Positions 1 through 9,209 are shown, numbered from the stretch's first letter. The stretch: 55,037 bases of DNA from Saccharopolyspora_D taberi (GCF_039534165.1 NZ_BAAAUX010000027.1:1-55037), one strand, 5' to 3'. Notes: a model not told the origin generated them from the sequence alone. Numbers and translations are program-made.

Positions 1-1
1 C

Positions 2-2485
2 CGAGGACCCGCGGGCGCGGGTGCTGCGGGCGCAGCGGGCGCCGGTGCGGCAGGCGCTGCCGGTGCGGCAGGCGCCGCGGGTCGCGCGGCCGGATCCGCC
101 GGAGCGGGCACGCCGGAGCCGAAGCTGCTCACGCACCAGGACTCCAGCGGCTACAACTACTACTCCGACGACTCCTCGGCCAACGACGCCTACGACTTCG
201 ACGACGACCCGTACTCCGCCGAAGCCCACGACAGCGGCTACGCCGACGACGACCCCCGGGACGGTGGGTATGCCGACGACGACCTCGCAGACCCGGACGA
301 AGTGTTGAACGCCAAGAAGGCCCGCAAGCGCACGCTCTGGCGCCGGATCCGGCGGACCTGCTACGTCGCCGCGGCGCTGATGATCCTGATCCCGGCGGGC
401 GTCTTCGCCTACGGCTACTTCGCCTGGCAGGTGCCCAACCCCGAGGAGCTGGCGGCCAAGACCCAGCAGACCATCACGCTGAACTACGCCGACGGCAAGC
501 CGATGGCCAAGTACGTGCCCGACGGCGGTGCGCAGCGCACCATGATCCGGCACCTCGACGAGGTCTCGGTCGCGATGCAGAACGCCACGATCTCCGCCGA
601 GGACGCGTCGTTCCGCACCAACCCCGGCTTCGACCTCATGGGCATCGTGCGGTCGATGTACTTCCTGGCCACCGGCAGCGGTGTCGGCGGTGGTTCGACC
701 GTGACCCAGCAGTACATCAAGCTCGAACTGGAGCTGAACAAGAGCGACCCGGACTACGTCCGGAAGATCAAGGAGATCGTGCTCTCGTTCAAGATGACCA
801 AGGAGCAGAGCAAGGACGACATCCTGATGGCGTACCTGAACACGGCCTACTACGGCCGGGGCGCCAACGGGATCCACGCCGCCGCCCAGGCGTACTTCGG
901 CAAGGACCCCAAGGACCTCAACGAGAGCGAGGCCGCGCTGCTGGCAGGCATGGTCCAGCGGCCGACCGAGAACGACCCGCGGGTCAACGAGGAGCAGGGG
1001 CAGAAGCGCTGGGACTACGTCGCCGGGCAGATGGAGAAGAACGGGTTCGTCGACTCGTCCACCCGCGCCCGGATGGCCCTGCCGGAGACGCTCGAGCGCA
1101 ACGAGTGGAAGACCAACTCCGCCATGACGCCGAGCCAGAGCTACGTCCTCAAGCAGGTGCTGGCCGAGCTGGGTGACAAGGGCTACGACGCCGGGGCGCT
1201 GTCCCGAGGCGGCTACACGATCACCACCACCATCGACTCGAAGGCGCAGCAGGCCGCGGAGAAGGCCGTCGAGAACGGGATGAAGGGCGAGCGGGACAAC
1301 CTGCACCCGTCGCTGGTCGCCGTCGACCCCAAGACCGGTGGTGTCCGGGCCTACTACGGCGGCAACGAACTGCAGGGCTTCGACTGGGCGAACGCACCGC
1401 AGGAGCCGGGATCGTCGTTCAAGCCGTTCGTCGTCGCGGCCGGTCTGGAGAAGGACCGCGGTATCGGCGAGACCTACGACGGCAGCTCGCCGCGCACCAT
1501 CTTCGGAGTCGAGTTCGCCAACTCCGGCGGGGTCCGCTGCGACGTTCCGACGCACTGCGGCATCCGCGAAGCGATGACCAAGTCGGTCAACACCGTCTTC
1601 GTCGATCTCGCCTCGCAGATCGGTGCGACCAACGTCGCCAAGGCGGCGCAGGAGGCCGGTATCCCGGACCAGTACGGCGGCAAGCCCTCGCTCGCCAACG
1701 CCGACGGCTCCGTCGACGGTGGTATCGCGCTCGGCGCGTATCCGGTCCGGACCATCGACATGGCCAGCGCCTACGGCACCTTCGCCAACGACGGGATGCG
1801 GATCAAGCCGCGGTTCGTGCAGAACATCTCCAACTCCGACGGGGTCCAGGACGTCCACACCAAGGACACCGCCCAGGTCGCGTTCGGCGATGACGAGGCC
1901 AAGAGCAAGAACATCGCCGCCAACGTCACCGAGACGATGCTGAAGGTGGCCGAGGCCGCCGACCTGAAGCTGAAGGGCAACCGCCCGGTCGCGTCGAAGA
2001 CCGGTACCCACCAGTTCTTCGACACCGACGACAACTCCAAGGCGTGGATGGTCGGCTACACCCCGCAGATCTCGGCCGCCGTCTCCATCGGCGCCACCGA
2101 CAAGGACGGCAGGCCGGCCCCGGTCAAGAACGCCAACGGAACCCCGATGTACGGCTCCAGCGTTCCGGGTGAGGTCTGGCGGGCGTTCATGGACGAGTAC
2201 CTGACGGGCCAGCCGCAGCTGCCGTTCACCAAGGCCAAGGAGATCGGCCAGTACGTCGACGAACCGCTGCCGCCGCCTCCGCCGCCGTCGACCCCGCCGA
2301 CCTCGGAGCCGCCGCCGACCTCGGCCCCGCCGTCGCAGCCCACGTCGGAGACCTCCGAGCCGTCGGAGACCGAGACGAGCCAGCCCGACGACAACTGCCA
2401 CCCGCTGTGGGGCTGCAACGACAGCGGAGGCAACGACGGGGAAGAGCCGGGCAACGCCGTCCCGCCAACCCGCGAATACGGCTAG
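2..2485 (+). CDS. ponA: Bifunctional class A penicillin-binding protein (PBP1A/PonA type), 5' truncated
   Basis: The frame is open from base 2, so the gene begins before the window. A GTG at 302 is internal, because the upstream codons read as a Gly/Ala-rich stretch followed by an Asp/Tyr-rich acidic cytoplasmic tail that leads straight into the basic segment and the single membrane anchor (about 345-425). The glycosyltransferase domain shows EDASF (catalytic Glu at 599-601) and GGSTVTQQ. The transpeptidase domain shows SSFK (1412-1423) and KTGT (from 1997). A Pro/Ser/Thr-rich extracellular tail of about 90 residues ends the protein. It polymerises and cross-links peptidoglycan at the outer face of the membrane. 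The downstream GT87 gene and rpsF-dnaB block match the ponA1 neighbourhood of mycobacteria. The function is clear; only the true start is missing. Confidence 0.96.
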   Translation, partial: RGPAGAGAAGAAGAGAAGAAGAAGAAGRAAGSAGAGTPEPKLLTHQDSSGYNYYSDDSSANDAYDFDDDPYSAEAHDSGYADDDPRDGGYADDDLADPDEVLNAKKARKRTLWRRIRRTCYVAAALMILIPAGVFAYGYFAWQVPNPEELAAKTQQTITLNYADGKPMAKYVPDGGAQRTMIRHLDEVSVAMQNATISAEDASFRTNPGFDLMGIVRSMYFLATGSGVGGGSTVTQQYIKLELELNKSDPDYVRKIKEIVLSFKMTKEQSKDDILMAYLNTAYYGRGANGIHAAAQAYFGKDPKDLNESEAALLAGMVQRPTENDPRVNEEQGQKRWDYVAGQMEKNGFVDSSTRARMALPETLERNEWKTNSAMTPSQSYVLKQVLAELGDKGYDAGALSRGGYTITTTIDSKAQQAAEKAVENGMKGERDNLHPSLVAVDPKTGGVRAYYGGNELQGFDWANAPQEPGSSFKPFVVAAGLEKDRGIGETYDGSSPRTIFGVEFANSGGVRCDVPTHCGIREAMTKSVNTVFVDLASQIGATNVAKAAQEAGIPDQYGGKPSLANADGSVDGGIALGAYPVRTIDMASAYGTFANDGMRIKPRFVQNISNSDGVQDVHTKDTAQVAFGDDEAKSKNIAANVTETMLKVAEAADLKLKGNRPVASKTGTHQFFDTDDNSKAWMVGYTPQISAAVSIGATDKDGRPAPVKNANGTPMYGSSVPGEVWRAFMDEYLTGQPQLPFTKAKEIGQYVDEPLPPPPPPSTPPTSEPPPTSAPPSQPTSETSEPSETETSQPDDNCHPLWGCNDSGGNDGEEPGNAVPPTREYG

Positions 2486-2490
2486 CCGAA

Positions 2491-2532
2491 CCGAACCGCC
2501 GGTCACGTCGCAGAACGTGGCCGGCGGTTCGG
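2491..2532 (+). terminator. Rho-independent-type hairpin after ponA
   Basis: Arms 2491-2507 and 2516-2532 pair over 17 bp with one mismatch, around an 8-nt loop. The right arm is followed by a short pyrimidine stretch. It lies 6 nt after the ponA stop and before the GTG start of the next gene. Confidence 0.8.
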
Positions 2533-2583
2533 CTTTCCGTCCGCTCCTACCCCGGCACCGCCCACGCCGTAGCATCCGGGGCC

Positions 2584-4176
2584 GTGCCCACCTCGTCCGA
2601 GCCAGCCAGCCCCGAGAAGACCGAGCCCACCGGCGCGGCGGTCGACGCCGACTCGCTCGGCCCGGCCGACCGGGTCGTGCCGACCTGGACCGAGCCGGTC
2701 GCGCGGCGGATCAGCCGCCTGGTCGGCGGGCCGCTCGGCAGGCACGCGCAGCTCGGCAGGCAGCCGTTCTGGACCCCGCTGCGGGTGGTCCTGCTGTTCG
2801 CGACGCTGATGCTGGCCGCGGGATTCCTGTTCAAGGCCCCGTGCCTGCAGACCTACGACACGACGCAGGGCCAGCAGCTGGACTGGCGCAACAGCCGCCA
2901 GTACACGGCCATGTGCTACACCGACATCATCCCGCGCTACGGCATGGGCGATCTCGCGCCGGACGGGGTGTTCCCGTACAAGACCGCGTGGCTGGAGAAG
3001 GCCGGAACTCCGCAGGAGAAGGTCCGGTACATGGAGTACCCGGTGCTGACCGGGCTGTTCCAGTGGATCAACGCCAAGATCGCGGACGGCTGGACGACGC
3101 TGGCGGGCACCGGCTGGCTCCCGGCCACGATGATCACGGTGCTGTACTTCGACATCAGCGCCTTCTGGCTGGCGGCGGCCTGGCTGACCACGGTGTGGGC
3201 GCTGTTCCTGCTGTGCCGCAGACGCGCCTGGGACGCGGCGCTGGCCGCCGTCAGCCCGCTGGTCTTCGTGCACGCCTTCACCAACTTCGACGCCCTGGCC
3301 ACCGCGTTCGGCACCGCCGGCCTGCTGGCGTGGGCGCGCCGGAGACCGGTGCTGGCGGGCGTGCTGATCGGACTCGGCGGCGCGGCCAAGCTGTACCCGC
3401 TGTTCTTCCTCGGCCCGCTCCTGGTGCTGTGCCTGCGATCCGGCAGGTTGCACGACTGGCTGCGCACCGCGCTCGCCGCGGCAGGCGGCTGGCTGGTCGT
3501 CAACGTGCCGATCATGCTGCTGTACCCGACCGGCTGGCAGGAGTTCTTCCGGCTCAACGGCGAACGCCCGGCCGACCCGGACTCGCTCTACAACGTGCTG
3601 TCGTACTTCACCGGCTGGGCCGGGTTGGACGGCCAGCTGCAGAGCGGGCAGGTCCCGTCGGTGCTGAACACGGTCAGCATGGGCCTGTTCCTGCTGGCGT
3701 GCGCGGGAATCGGCTGGCTGGCGCTGGCCGCGCCGACGAGACCGCGGCTGGCCCAGCTGTGCTTCCTGGTGGTCGCGGTCTTCCTGCTGACCAACAAGGT
3801 CTGGAGCCCGCAGTACTCGCTCTGGCTGGTCCCGCTGGCGGTGCTGGCGATCCCGCGCTGGCGGCTGCTGCTGGTGTGGATGACCGTCGACGCCCTGGTG
3901 TGGGCGCCGCGCATGTACTACTACCTCGGCACGGGCAACAAGGGCCTGCCCGAAGGCTGGTTCCTCGGCGCGGTCGTGGTCCGCGACATCCTGGTCGTCG
4001 TGCTTTGCACGCTGGTCGTCCGGGAAATCCTCAACCCCGCCCTGGACCGCGTGCGCACCACGCTCGCGGTGCGCGGCGGTCGTGGCGAGCAGGTAGCCGA
4101 CGACCCGTGCGGCGGTTTCCTCGACGGGACCCGGGACGTCTTCACGCTGCCCGGACTTCCCGCTCGTCGCGCGTAG
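2584..4176 (+). CDS. GT87-family (DUF2029) polytopic membrane glycosyltransferase-like protein
   Basis: The protein has 530 residues with a soluble N-terminus of about 65 residues and then ten or more hydrophobic segments. The GTG start at 2584 is preferred because the open frame further upstream runs through the ponA terminator hairpin. Family features include an acidic first periplasmic loop (residues about 90-150), the AAKLYPLFF segment and the NKVWSPQYSLWL segment. GT87 proteins are polyprenyl-phosphomannose-dependent mannosyltransferases in mycobacteria; the substrate here is not known. It follows ponA, as Rv0051 follows ponA1 in M. tuberculosis. Its 3' end overlaps the convergent, homologous gene by 35 bp. 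Confidence 0.85.
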   Translation: MPTSSEPASPEKTEPTGAAVDADSLGPADRVVPTWTEPVARRISRLVGGPLGRHAQLGRQPFWTPLRVVLLFATLMLAAGFLFKAPCLQTYDTTQGQQLDWRNSRQYTAMCYTDIIPRYGMGDLAPDGVFPYKTAWLEKAGTPQEKVRYMEYPVLTGLFQWINAKIADGWTTLAGTGWLPATMITVLYFDISAFWLAAAWLTTVWALFLLCRRRAWDAALAAVSPLVFVHAFTNFDALATAFGTAGLLAWARRRPVLAGVLIGLGGAAKLYPLFFLGPLLVLCLRSGRLHDWLRTALAAAGGWLVVNVPIMLLYPTGWQEFFRLNGERPADPDSLYNVLSYFTGWAGLDGQLQSGQVPSVLNTVSMGLFLLACAGIGWLALAAPTRPRLAQLCFLVVAVFLLTNKVWSPQYSLWLVPLAVLAIPRWRLLLVWMTVDALVWAPRMYYYLGTGNKGLPEGWFLGAVVVRDILVVVLCTLVVREILNPALDRVRTTLAVRGGRGEQVADDPCGGFLDGTRDVFTLPGLPARRA

Positions 4177-5437
4177 CGTCCCCGGCGGACCGCGCGGCGA
4201 GGAACGCGAAGAACAACCCGACCAGCAGCGCCGCGCGTCCCCACACGCCGATCATCAGCGCCTGCGCGGTGAACCCGTCGTGGATCCCGCTGGACTCGCC
4301 GGTCATGTTCAGGTACAGCCAGCGGAAGATGCTGATGCCCATCGCGGCGTCCGCCACCAGGTACGCGGCGATCCACTCCCACCGCACCGACACGAGCACG
4401 AAGAACGGCAGCAGCCACAGCGTGTACTGCGGCGAATGCACCTTGTGCAGCAACAGGAATCCGCACAGCATCGCAGCCGACACCTGGATCCACGGGTAGT
4501 CGCCGGTGCGCCGGTACCGGCGCCAGCCCAGCGCGCACGCCACCGCGAACGACACCAGGACCGCCAGCGGCGACACCACGCCCATCGCGGACTGGAAGCC
4601 CTCGCCGTCGTCGAGCGACCGCAGTCCCCAGTACCAGACCGAGTTCGTGCTCAGGTCCACCTCTCGGTCCGACTGGAACTGGAACGACGCGAGCCAGCCC
4701 CGGTAACCGGCCAGCGCGAACGGCAGGTTCGCCACCACCACCGTCGCGACCGCGACCCCCACGACCTGCAACGCGCCCTTGACGTCGTAGCGCTTCGAAC
4801 CGCTGGTCAGCACGTGCAGCGCCAGCGGCAGCACGAAGATCCCGGGGTAGATCTTGAAGGCGAACCCCAGCCCCAGCAGCAAGGACGCCAGCATCGCCCG
4901 TCGCCGCAGCGAAGCCGTTGTCCAGCACCGCATCACGAACACCGCGGCCACCGAGCAGGCCACCACCGGCAGGTCCCAGTTGTGGAACGCGTAGAGCACC
5001 AGCGGCGGGCTCAGCGCCCACAGCAACGCCCGCCACCCGCTCAACCGCCCGAGCCACCACGCGACCGCCAGCCCGAACGGCGCCATCAGCAACGCCGACG
5101 CGGCGAGGAAGCCGGCGTCGGTGTCGACGAACAGCGCGCCGAGCCAGATCACCAGCCCGGACAGCACCGGGTACTCGACCACCCCGCCGTAGAGCGACCC
5201 GTCCGGTTCGATCCCGCCGTGGACGTACGGGAACGTGTGCCGGTCGATGTCCCGGCCGATCCACAGGTTCTGGATGTCGGAGTAGCAGACGTCGCCGTAG
5301 GCCCGCTCCTGGTATGCGGGCTCGGACCGGCCCCACTCGTTGAACTCGGGACCGGTGCAGCGCGCCTTGTTGGCGTAGCCCAGGACCAGCGTCAGCGCCG
5401 TCAGCAGGCACAACGTCACCAGCCCTGCCATCGTCAT
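4142..5437 (-). CDS. Second GT87-family membrane glycosyltransferase-like protein
   Basis: It encodes 431 residues from the ATG at 5437; a second ATG lies at 5431, and the open frame above this has no hydrophobic or family-like sequence. The protein is homologous to the preceding gene: a first membrane segment, a loop with CYSDIQNLW and a proximal acidic patch, FAFKIYPGIF and HKVHSPQYTLWLLPFF. It is somewhat shorter and lacks the cytoplasmic N-terminal extension of its partner. It is downstream of the deoxyribonuclease IV gene on the same strand (44-nt gap), so the two may share a transcript. The 35-bp tail-to-tail coding overlap with the other GT87 gene leaves no room for a terminator between them. 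Confidence 0.82.
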   Translation of the reverse strand: MTMAGLVTLCLLTALTLVLGYANKARCTGPEFNEWGRSEPAYQERAYGDVCYSDIQNLWIGRDIDRHTFPYVHGGIEPDGSLYGGVVEYPVLSGLVIWLGALFVDTDAGFLAASALLMAPFGLAVAWWLGRLSGWRALLWALSPPLVLYAFHNWDLPVVACSVAAVFVMRCWTTASLRRRAMLASLLLGLGFAFKIYPGIFVLPLALHVLTSGSKRYDVKGALQVVGVAVATVVVANLPFALAGYRGWLASFQFQSDREVDLSTNSVWYWGLRSLDDGEGFQSAMGVVSPLAVLVSFAVACALGWRRYRRTGDYPWIQVSAAMLCGFLLLHKVHSPQYTLWLLPFFVLVSVRWEWIAAYLVADAAMGISIFRWLYLNMTGESSGIHDGFTAQALMIGVWGRAALLVGLFFAFLAARSAGDATRDEREVRAA

Positions 5438-5480
5438 CCGACGTGCGGTGATGGCGTACCTCCCGGGGTCGGTGCGGGGA

Positions 5481-6248
5481 CTAGCCGATCCTCTCCCGCA
5501 GGAACGCGATGTCGTCGGCCTGGCCCTCGCCCGGCGTCTCCACGACCACCGGCGCCCCGGCGCTCGCGCAGACCGCGACCAGCAGCTCGGGGTCGATCTC
5601 CCCGGCACCGATGTTGGCGTGCCGGTCCCGCGAGGAACCGAAGGCGTCCCGGGAGTCGTTGAGGTGCACCAGGTCGATCCGGCCGGTGATCGCCTTGACC
5701 CGGTCGACGATGTCGAGCAGCTCCTCGCCCGCCGCGTGCGCGTGGCAGGTGTCGAGGCAGAACCCGGCGCCGAACTCGCCCACCGCGTCCCACAACCGCG
5801 CCAGCACGTCGAACCGGCGGGCCATGGCGTTGGCCCCGCCCGCGGTGTTCTCGATCAGGATCGGGACGTCGAAACCGCCGTCGGCCGCCTGCCGCTCGAA
5901 CAGCTTGCGCCAGTTCGCGATGCCCTCGGCCGGATCGTCGTCCTTGGTCACGTGTCCACCGTGGACGACCAGCCCGCGCGCGCCCACCTCGGCAGCCGCC
6001 TTCGCCTGCTGCACGACCGCCTTGCGGGACGGGATCCGGATCCGGTTGTTCAGCGACGCCACGTTGATCGTGTACGGCGAGTGGATGAAGACCTCCAGCT
6101 CGCTGCCGCGCAGCTGCTCGGCCTGCGGGTGCGGCTGCGGAGCCTTCCAGCTCTGCGGGTCGGAGAGGAAGAACTGCACCACCTCGGCGCCGCGCTCGGC
6201 GGCGGCGGACAGAGGATCGTCGTCGCGGACGTGAGCACCGATGCGCAT
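5481..6248 (-). CDS. nfo: Deoxyribonuclease IV / endonuclease IV-like TIM-barrel protein
   Basis: The protein has 255 residues starting at MRIGAHV (6248); an ATG-like start 33 nt upstream adds 11 residues without family similarity. Metal-binding and structural motifs of the AP endonuclease 2 family appear in order: FIHSPYTIN, VVHGGHV, IENTAGG, FCLDTCHAHAAG, HLNDS and DRHANIGAGEI. The family cleaves DNA at abasic sites using three zinc ions and acts in base excision repair. The protein is slightly shorter than E. coli Nfo (about 285), as usual in actinobacteria. The gene is probably co-oriented with the GT87 gene after it. Confidence 0.9.
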   Translation of the reverse strand: MRIGAHVRDDDPLSAAAERGAEVVQFFLSDPQSWKAPQPHPQAEQLRGSELEVFIHSPYTINVASLNNRIRIPSRKAVVQQAKAAAEVGARGLVVHGGHVTKDDDPAEGIANWRKLFERQAADGGFDVPILIENTAGGANAMARRFDVLARLWDAVGEFGAGFCLDTCHAHAAGEELLDIVDRVKAITGRIDLVHLNDSRDAFGSSRDRHANIGAGEIDPELLVAVCASAGAPVVVETPGEGQADDIAFLRERIG

Positions 6249-6486
6249 GCGGCCCAGCTTAGGACCTGCCCACCGGACCACCGACGGCGCTTCGGAGGAA
6301 CGCGTCCCGGACTCCGGGACGGCCCGCCCGCGCTGCTCCGGCCGCCGAAACCGCTGGTGGACTGGGCGAAGTGGGTTGTTTCAGGGAAATTTCAGCGCAA
6401 CCCATCACCTATGAGGGTGTTCACACGTTGTTCCCTCTGAGATGGTGAACAAGATTCACGGACTGGATAACGGGGGAGGGGCAGCC

Positions 6487-7413
6487 ATGGGCGGAGCCGA
6501 TCGGCGTTCCGGGGTCAACCCGCTGATCAGACGCGGTGCCGCCGCGGGACTCGTCGGCTTGGCGATGACCGCGAGCACCTTCCTCTGCACGGGCACCGCC
6601 GCCGCGGACACGCTCGTGGTCGACCGCTCGCTGGCGATCGTCGAAGCCACCCCTGGCCAGTCGATCGCGGTCTCCCCGAAGACCCTCGACTTCAAGGTGC
6701 GCGAGGCCGTCCTGCTGGCGATGCCGCTGAACTTCGGCGCCGCCGACAAGGCCAGCGACCGCTTCGCCGCGCTGTCCCCGATCCCGCTCGGCACCGCCGA
6801 CGAGGGCCGCACGTTCTTCTCCGGCGGCGACATCGCGCGGGCGGCGAAGCCCAAGATCGCCGAGATCGGCCTGCCGGAGGACAAGGTCGATGCCGTGAGC
6901 TGGCACTTCGGCAACCTGGTCAGCATCGCCAACGCGCTCACGGTCAACGCCGAGGCCGCCGAGGAACCGCCGCCGCCCCCGAAGCCCTCGCCCCGGCCCG
7001 AGCCGCAGCCCGCACCGCAACCGGCTCCGCCCGCCCCGGCCCCGCCGGTGGAGTCCTCGGCCGCACCCCCGCCGCAGGCGGTGCTGCCGCCTCCGGAGTA
7101 CCCGTCGGCGGGAGGCAGCACCCCGTACCGCGCGGTGCCCGGCGCCTACACCTACGTCCCCGGCTCGCTGCCGCCCTGGGCCCGCTACGGTCAGGTCCCC
7201 GGCTTCACCCCGGACGTCGGCACGCTGACCAAGCCGTGGGCCGAGCAGCAGAAGGAGCGCGAGCAGCAGGAGCAGGTCCGGGCCGTGGGCAACGCCGAGG
7301 CGCTGCCGACCGCGGGCGGCAAGCGGGTCGCCCTGCCCGTGCTGCTGGCCGCCGTCTCCATCGCGGCCCTGACCGCCGCGCTGGTTCGGAGCTGGGTCCT
7401 GCGCAGGCAGTGA
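6487..7413 (+). CDS. Secreted proline-rich protein with C-terminal membrane anchor, unknown function
   Basis: The start at ATG 6487 is chosen because GGGGGAGGGG sits just upstream; an in-frame ATG at 6442 lacks such a site. The product has 308 residues: a signal peptide (about 1-40, ending near TAAADT), a folded region to about residue 150, a Pro/Ala-rich linker with PPPPP and PQPAP blocks to about 220, a YTYVPGSLPPWARYG segment, and a C-terminal hydrophobic helix followed by a short basic tail (VLRRQ). This resembles a cell-wall-spanning surface protein anchored by its C-terminus. I do not recognise a named domain. It lies directly before the rpsF operon but is probably transcribed separately. 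Confidence 0.8.
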   Translation: MGGADRRSGVNPLIRRGAAAGLVGLAMTASTFLCTGTAAADTLVVDRSLAIVEATPGQSIAVSPKTLDFKVREAVLLAMPLNFGAADKASDRFAALSPIPLGTADEGRTFFSGGDIARAAKPKIAEIGLPEDKVDAVSWHFGNLVSIANALTVNAEAAEEPPPPPKPSPRPEPQPAPQPAPPAPAPPVESSAAPPPQAVLPPPEYPSAGGSTPYRAVPGAYTYVPGSLPPWARYGQVPGFTPDVGTLTKPWAEQQKEREQQEQVRAVGNAEALPTAGGKRVALPVLLAAVSIAALTAALVRSWVLRRQ

Positions 7414-7414
7414 T

Positions 7415-7443
7415 CCCAGGTCGCGGGACCCCCAGGTCGCGGG
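7415..7443. repeat. 13-bp direct repeat before rpsF
   Basis: CCCAGGTCGCGGG occurs at 7415-7427 and exactly again at 7431-7443 (16-bp period), in the short gap between the proline-rich protein and rpsF. It could be an operator or a replication-slippage duplication. Confidence 0.6.
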
Positions 7444-7498
7444 TCTGCCGGGCGGGCTTGCTACCTTGGAACGGATCGTCGACGCGACGACCCTCCTG

Positions 7499-7515
7499 CC
7501 ACGGAGAGCCCGTGG
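7499..7515 (+). promoter_or_regulatory. Leader hairpin upstream of rpsF, possible S6:S18 autoregulatory element
   Basis: CCACGG and CCGTGG form a 6-bp stem with a 5-nt loop about 30 nt before the rpsF start. The rpsF leaders of many bacteria carry an S6:S18-binding hairpin. Position and order (rpsF-ssb-rpsR) fit, but I did not confirm the consensus CCG bulge and GGA loop. The assignment is tentative. Confidence 0.3.
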
Positions 7516-7545
7516 CCGTGAGTCCACAGGAGGTGAGTGGTCTTC

Positions 7546-7902
7546 ATGCGTCATTACGAGCTCATGGTCATCCTCGACCCGAGCCTGGACGAGCGCACCG
7601 TCGCTCCGTCCCTCGAGAACTTCCTCAACGTCATCCGCAACGACGGTGGCAGCGTCGAGAAGGTCGATGTCTGGGGCCGCCGCCGGCTGGCCTACGAGAT
7701 CGACAAGAACGCCGAGGGCATCTACGTCGTCCTGGACCTCAACAGCGAGCCGGCCTCCGTCAAGGAGCTCGACCGCCAGCTGAACCTCAACGAGACGGTG
7801 CTGCGGACCAAGGTCCTGCGCCGGATCGTGGAGCCGCGCAAGGCGGCCCGGGTGGCCCGCGCCGCGGCCAAGGCCAAGACCCGCGCCGAGGCGTCCGCCT
7901 GA
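7546..7902 (+). CDS. rpsF: 30S ribosomal protein S6
   Basis: The start at ATG 7546 follows a strong AGGAGGTGA (7528-7536). The 118-residue product begins MRHYELMVILDP and shows the S6 core with GRRRLAYEI and LRTKVLRRIVEP. A C-terminal Ala/Arg/Lys tail of about 20 residues makes it longer than typical 95-residue S6. It binds 16S rRNA in the 30S platform together with S18, which is encoded two genes later. It is the first gene of the rpsF-ssb-rpsR-rplI operon. Confidence 0.98.
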   Translation: MRHYELMVILDPSLDERTVAPSLENFLNVIRNDGGSVEKVDVWGRRRLAYEIDKNAEGIYVVLDLNSEPASVKELDRQLNLNETVLRTKVLRRIVEPRKAARVARAAAKAKTRAEASA

Positions 7903-7954
7903 TCGCCGGCAACGGCAGGCGAACCCGCATCTAGGAGACTGGAGTCCCCAGGCG

Positions 7955-8437
7955 ATGGCTGGTGAAACGGTAATCACGGTGGTCGGCAACCTGACCGCCG
8001 ATCCGGAACTGCGCTTCACCCCGTCCGGCGCCGCGGTCGCGAACTTCACGGTCGCCTCCACGCCCCGGACCTTCGACCGCCAGAGCGGCGAGTGGAAGGA
8101 CGGCGAAGCGCTGTTCCTGCGCTGCAACATCTGGCGGCAGGCAGCGGAGAACGTGGCGGAATCGCTCACCCGCGGCATGCGGGTGGTCGTGCAGGGCAGG
8201 CTGCGCCAGCGCTCCTTCGAGACGAAGGAGGGCGAGAAGCGCACCGTCGTCGAGCTGGAAGTCGACGAGATCGGGCCCTCGCTGCGGTACGCGACCGCGA
8301 AGGTGAACAAGGTCAGCCGCTCCGGCGGCGGCGGGTTCGGCGGCCCCGGTGGTGGCGCCCCGCCCGCGGACGACCCGTGGGGTTCCGCTCCCCCCGCCGG
8401 TTCCGGCGGCGGGTTCAGCGACGAGCCGCCGTTCTGA
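7955..8437 (+). CDS. ssb: Single-stranded DNA-binding protein
   Basis: The protein has 160 residues: an N-terminal OB fold (about 1-110) with VVGNLTADPELRFT and GMRVVVQGRLRQRSF, a Gly/Pro-rich flexible linker, and the acidic tip DEPPF that in SSB recruits repair and replication partners. AGGAGACTGG precedes the start. It coats single-stranded DNA during replication, repair and recombination. The place between rpsF and rpsR is the conserved one. Confidence 0.98.
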   Translation: MAGETVITVVGNLTADPELRFTPSGAAVANFTVASTPRTFDRQSGEWKDGEALFLRCNIWRQAAENVAESLTRGMRVVVQGRLRQRSFETKEGEKRTVVELEVDEIGPSLRYATAKVNKVSRSGGGGFGGPGGGAPPADDPWGSAPPAGSGGGFSDEPPF

Positions 8438-8484
8438 CGGCGCGCACCCACTGACACAGAAGTTTTCGCTCAGGAGGAAGACCA

Positions 8485-8724
8485 ATGGCCAAGGCGCCCG
8501 TGCGCAAGCCGAAGAAGAAGGTCTGCGTGTTCTGCAAGGACAAGGCCGCGCAGAGCATCGACTACAAGGACACGACGCTGCTGCGGAAGTACATCTCCGA
8601 CCGCGGCAAGATCCGTGCCCGTCGCGTGACCGGCAACTGCAGCCAGCACCAGCGCGACGTCGCCATCGCGGTGAAGAACGCCCGCGAGATGGCGCTGCTG
8701 CCCTACACCTCGACCGCTCGCTGA
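8485..8724 (+). CDS. rpsR: 30S ribosomal protein S18, zinc-binding (C+) form
   Basis: The 79-residue protein keeps C14, C17, C52 and H55, in CVFC and NCSQHQ, which together look like a zinc site. This is the C+ type; many actinobacteria also carry a zinc-free paralogue induced by zinc limitation, which is not seen here. The core DYKDTTLLRKYISDRGKI is typical. AGGAGG precedes the ATG. S18 pairs with S6 in the 30S platform. Confidence 0.97.
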   Translation: MAKAPVRKPKKKVCVFCKDKAAQSIDYKDTTLLRKYISDRGKIRARRVTGNCSQHQRDVAIAVKNAREMALLPYTSTAR

Positions 8725-8741
8725 CCGAAGGGAGACACGTC

Positions 8742-9197
8742 GTGAAGATCATCCTCACCGCTGACGTGACCGGCCTCGGCGAGTCCGGCGACATCGTCGA
8801 GGTCAAGGACGGCTACGCCCGCAACCTGCTGCTGCCCCGCGGCCTGGCGATCGTCGCCACCAAGGGCGCGCAGAAGCAGGTCGAGACCATCCGCCGCACC
8901 CAGGAGGCGCGCCGGGTCCGCAACCTGGAGCACGCCCACGAGCTCAAGCAGCAGCTGCAGGGCCTCGGCGGGGTCACGCTGACCGCCAAGGTCTCCAAGC
9001 AGGGCAAGCTGTTCGGCTCGATCACCTCCGCCGACATCGTCGCGGCGGTGCGCAAGGCCGGTGGCCCGAACCTGGACAAGCGTTCGGTCGACCTGCGGGG
9101 CCACATCAAGTCCCTCGGCAGGCACGTCGTCGACGTGCGCCTGCACCCCGACGTGAAGGCGTCGGTCAGCGTTCAGGTCGCCGCTGCCGCGAACTGA
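8742..9197 (+). CDS. rplI: 50S ribosomal protein L9
   Basis: It encodes 151 residues from a GTG at 8742, 11 nt after GGGAG and 17 nt after the rpsR stop. The N-terminal rRNA-binding domain reads VKIILTADVTGLGESGD and GYARNLLLPRGLA. A long helix (about 45-75) connects to the C-terminal domain. The end, VDVRLHPDVKASVSVQV, is typical of L9. It is the last gene before the terminator hairpin. Confidence 0.97.
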   Translation: MKIILTADVTGLGESGDIVEVKDGYARNLLLPRGLAIVATKGAQKQVETIRRTQEARRVRNLEHAHELKQQLQGLGGVTLTAKVSKQGKLFGSITSADIVAAVRKAGGPNLDKRSVDLRGHIKSLGRHVVDVRLHPDVKASVSVQVAAAAN

Positions 9198-9209
9198 TCC
9201 ACCGCGGTT

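Noticed and set aside
2226..2468. Minus-strand open frames in the Pro-rich ponA tail
   Set aside because: Low-complexity GC-rich sequence is open in all frames; only the ponA frame has family motifs.
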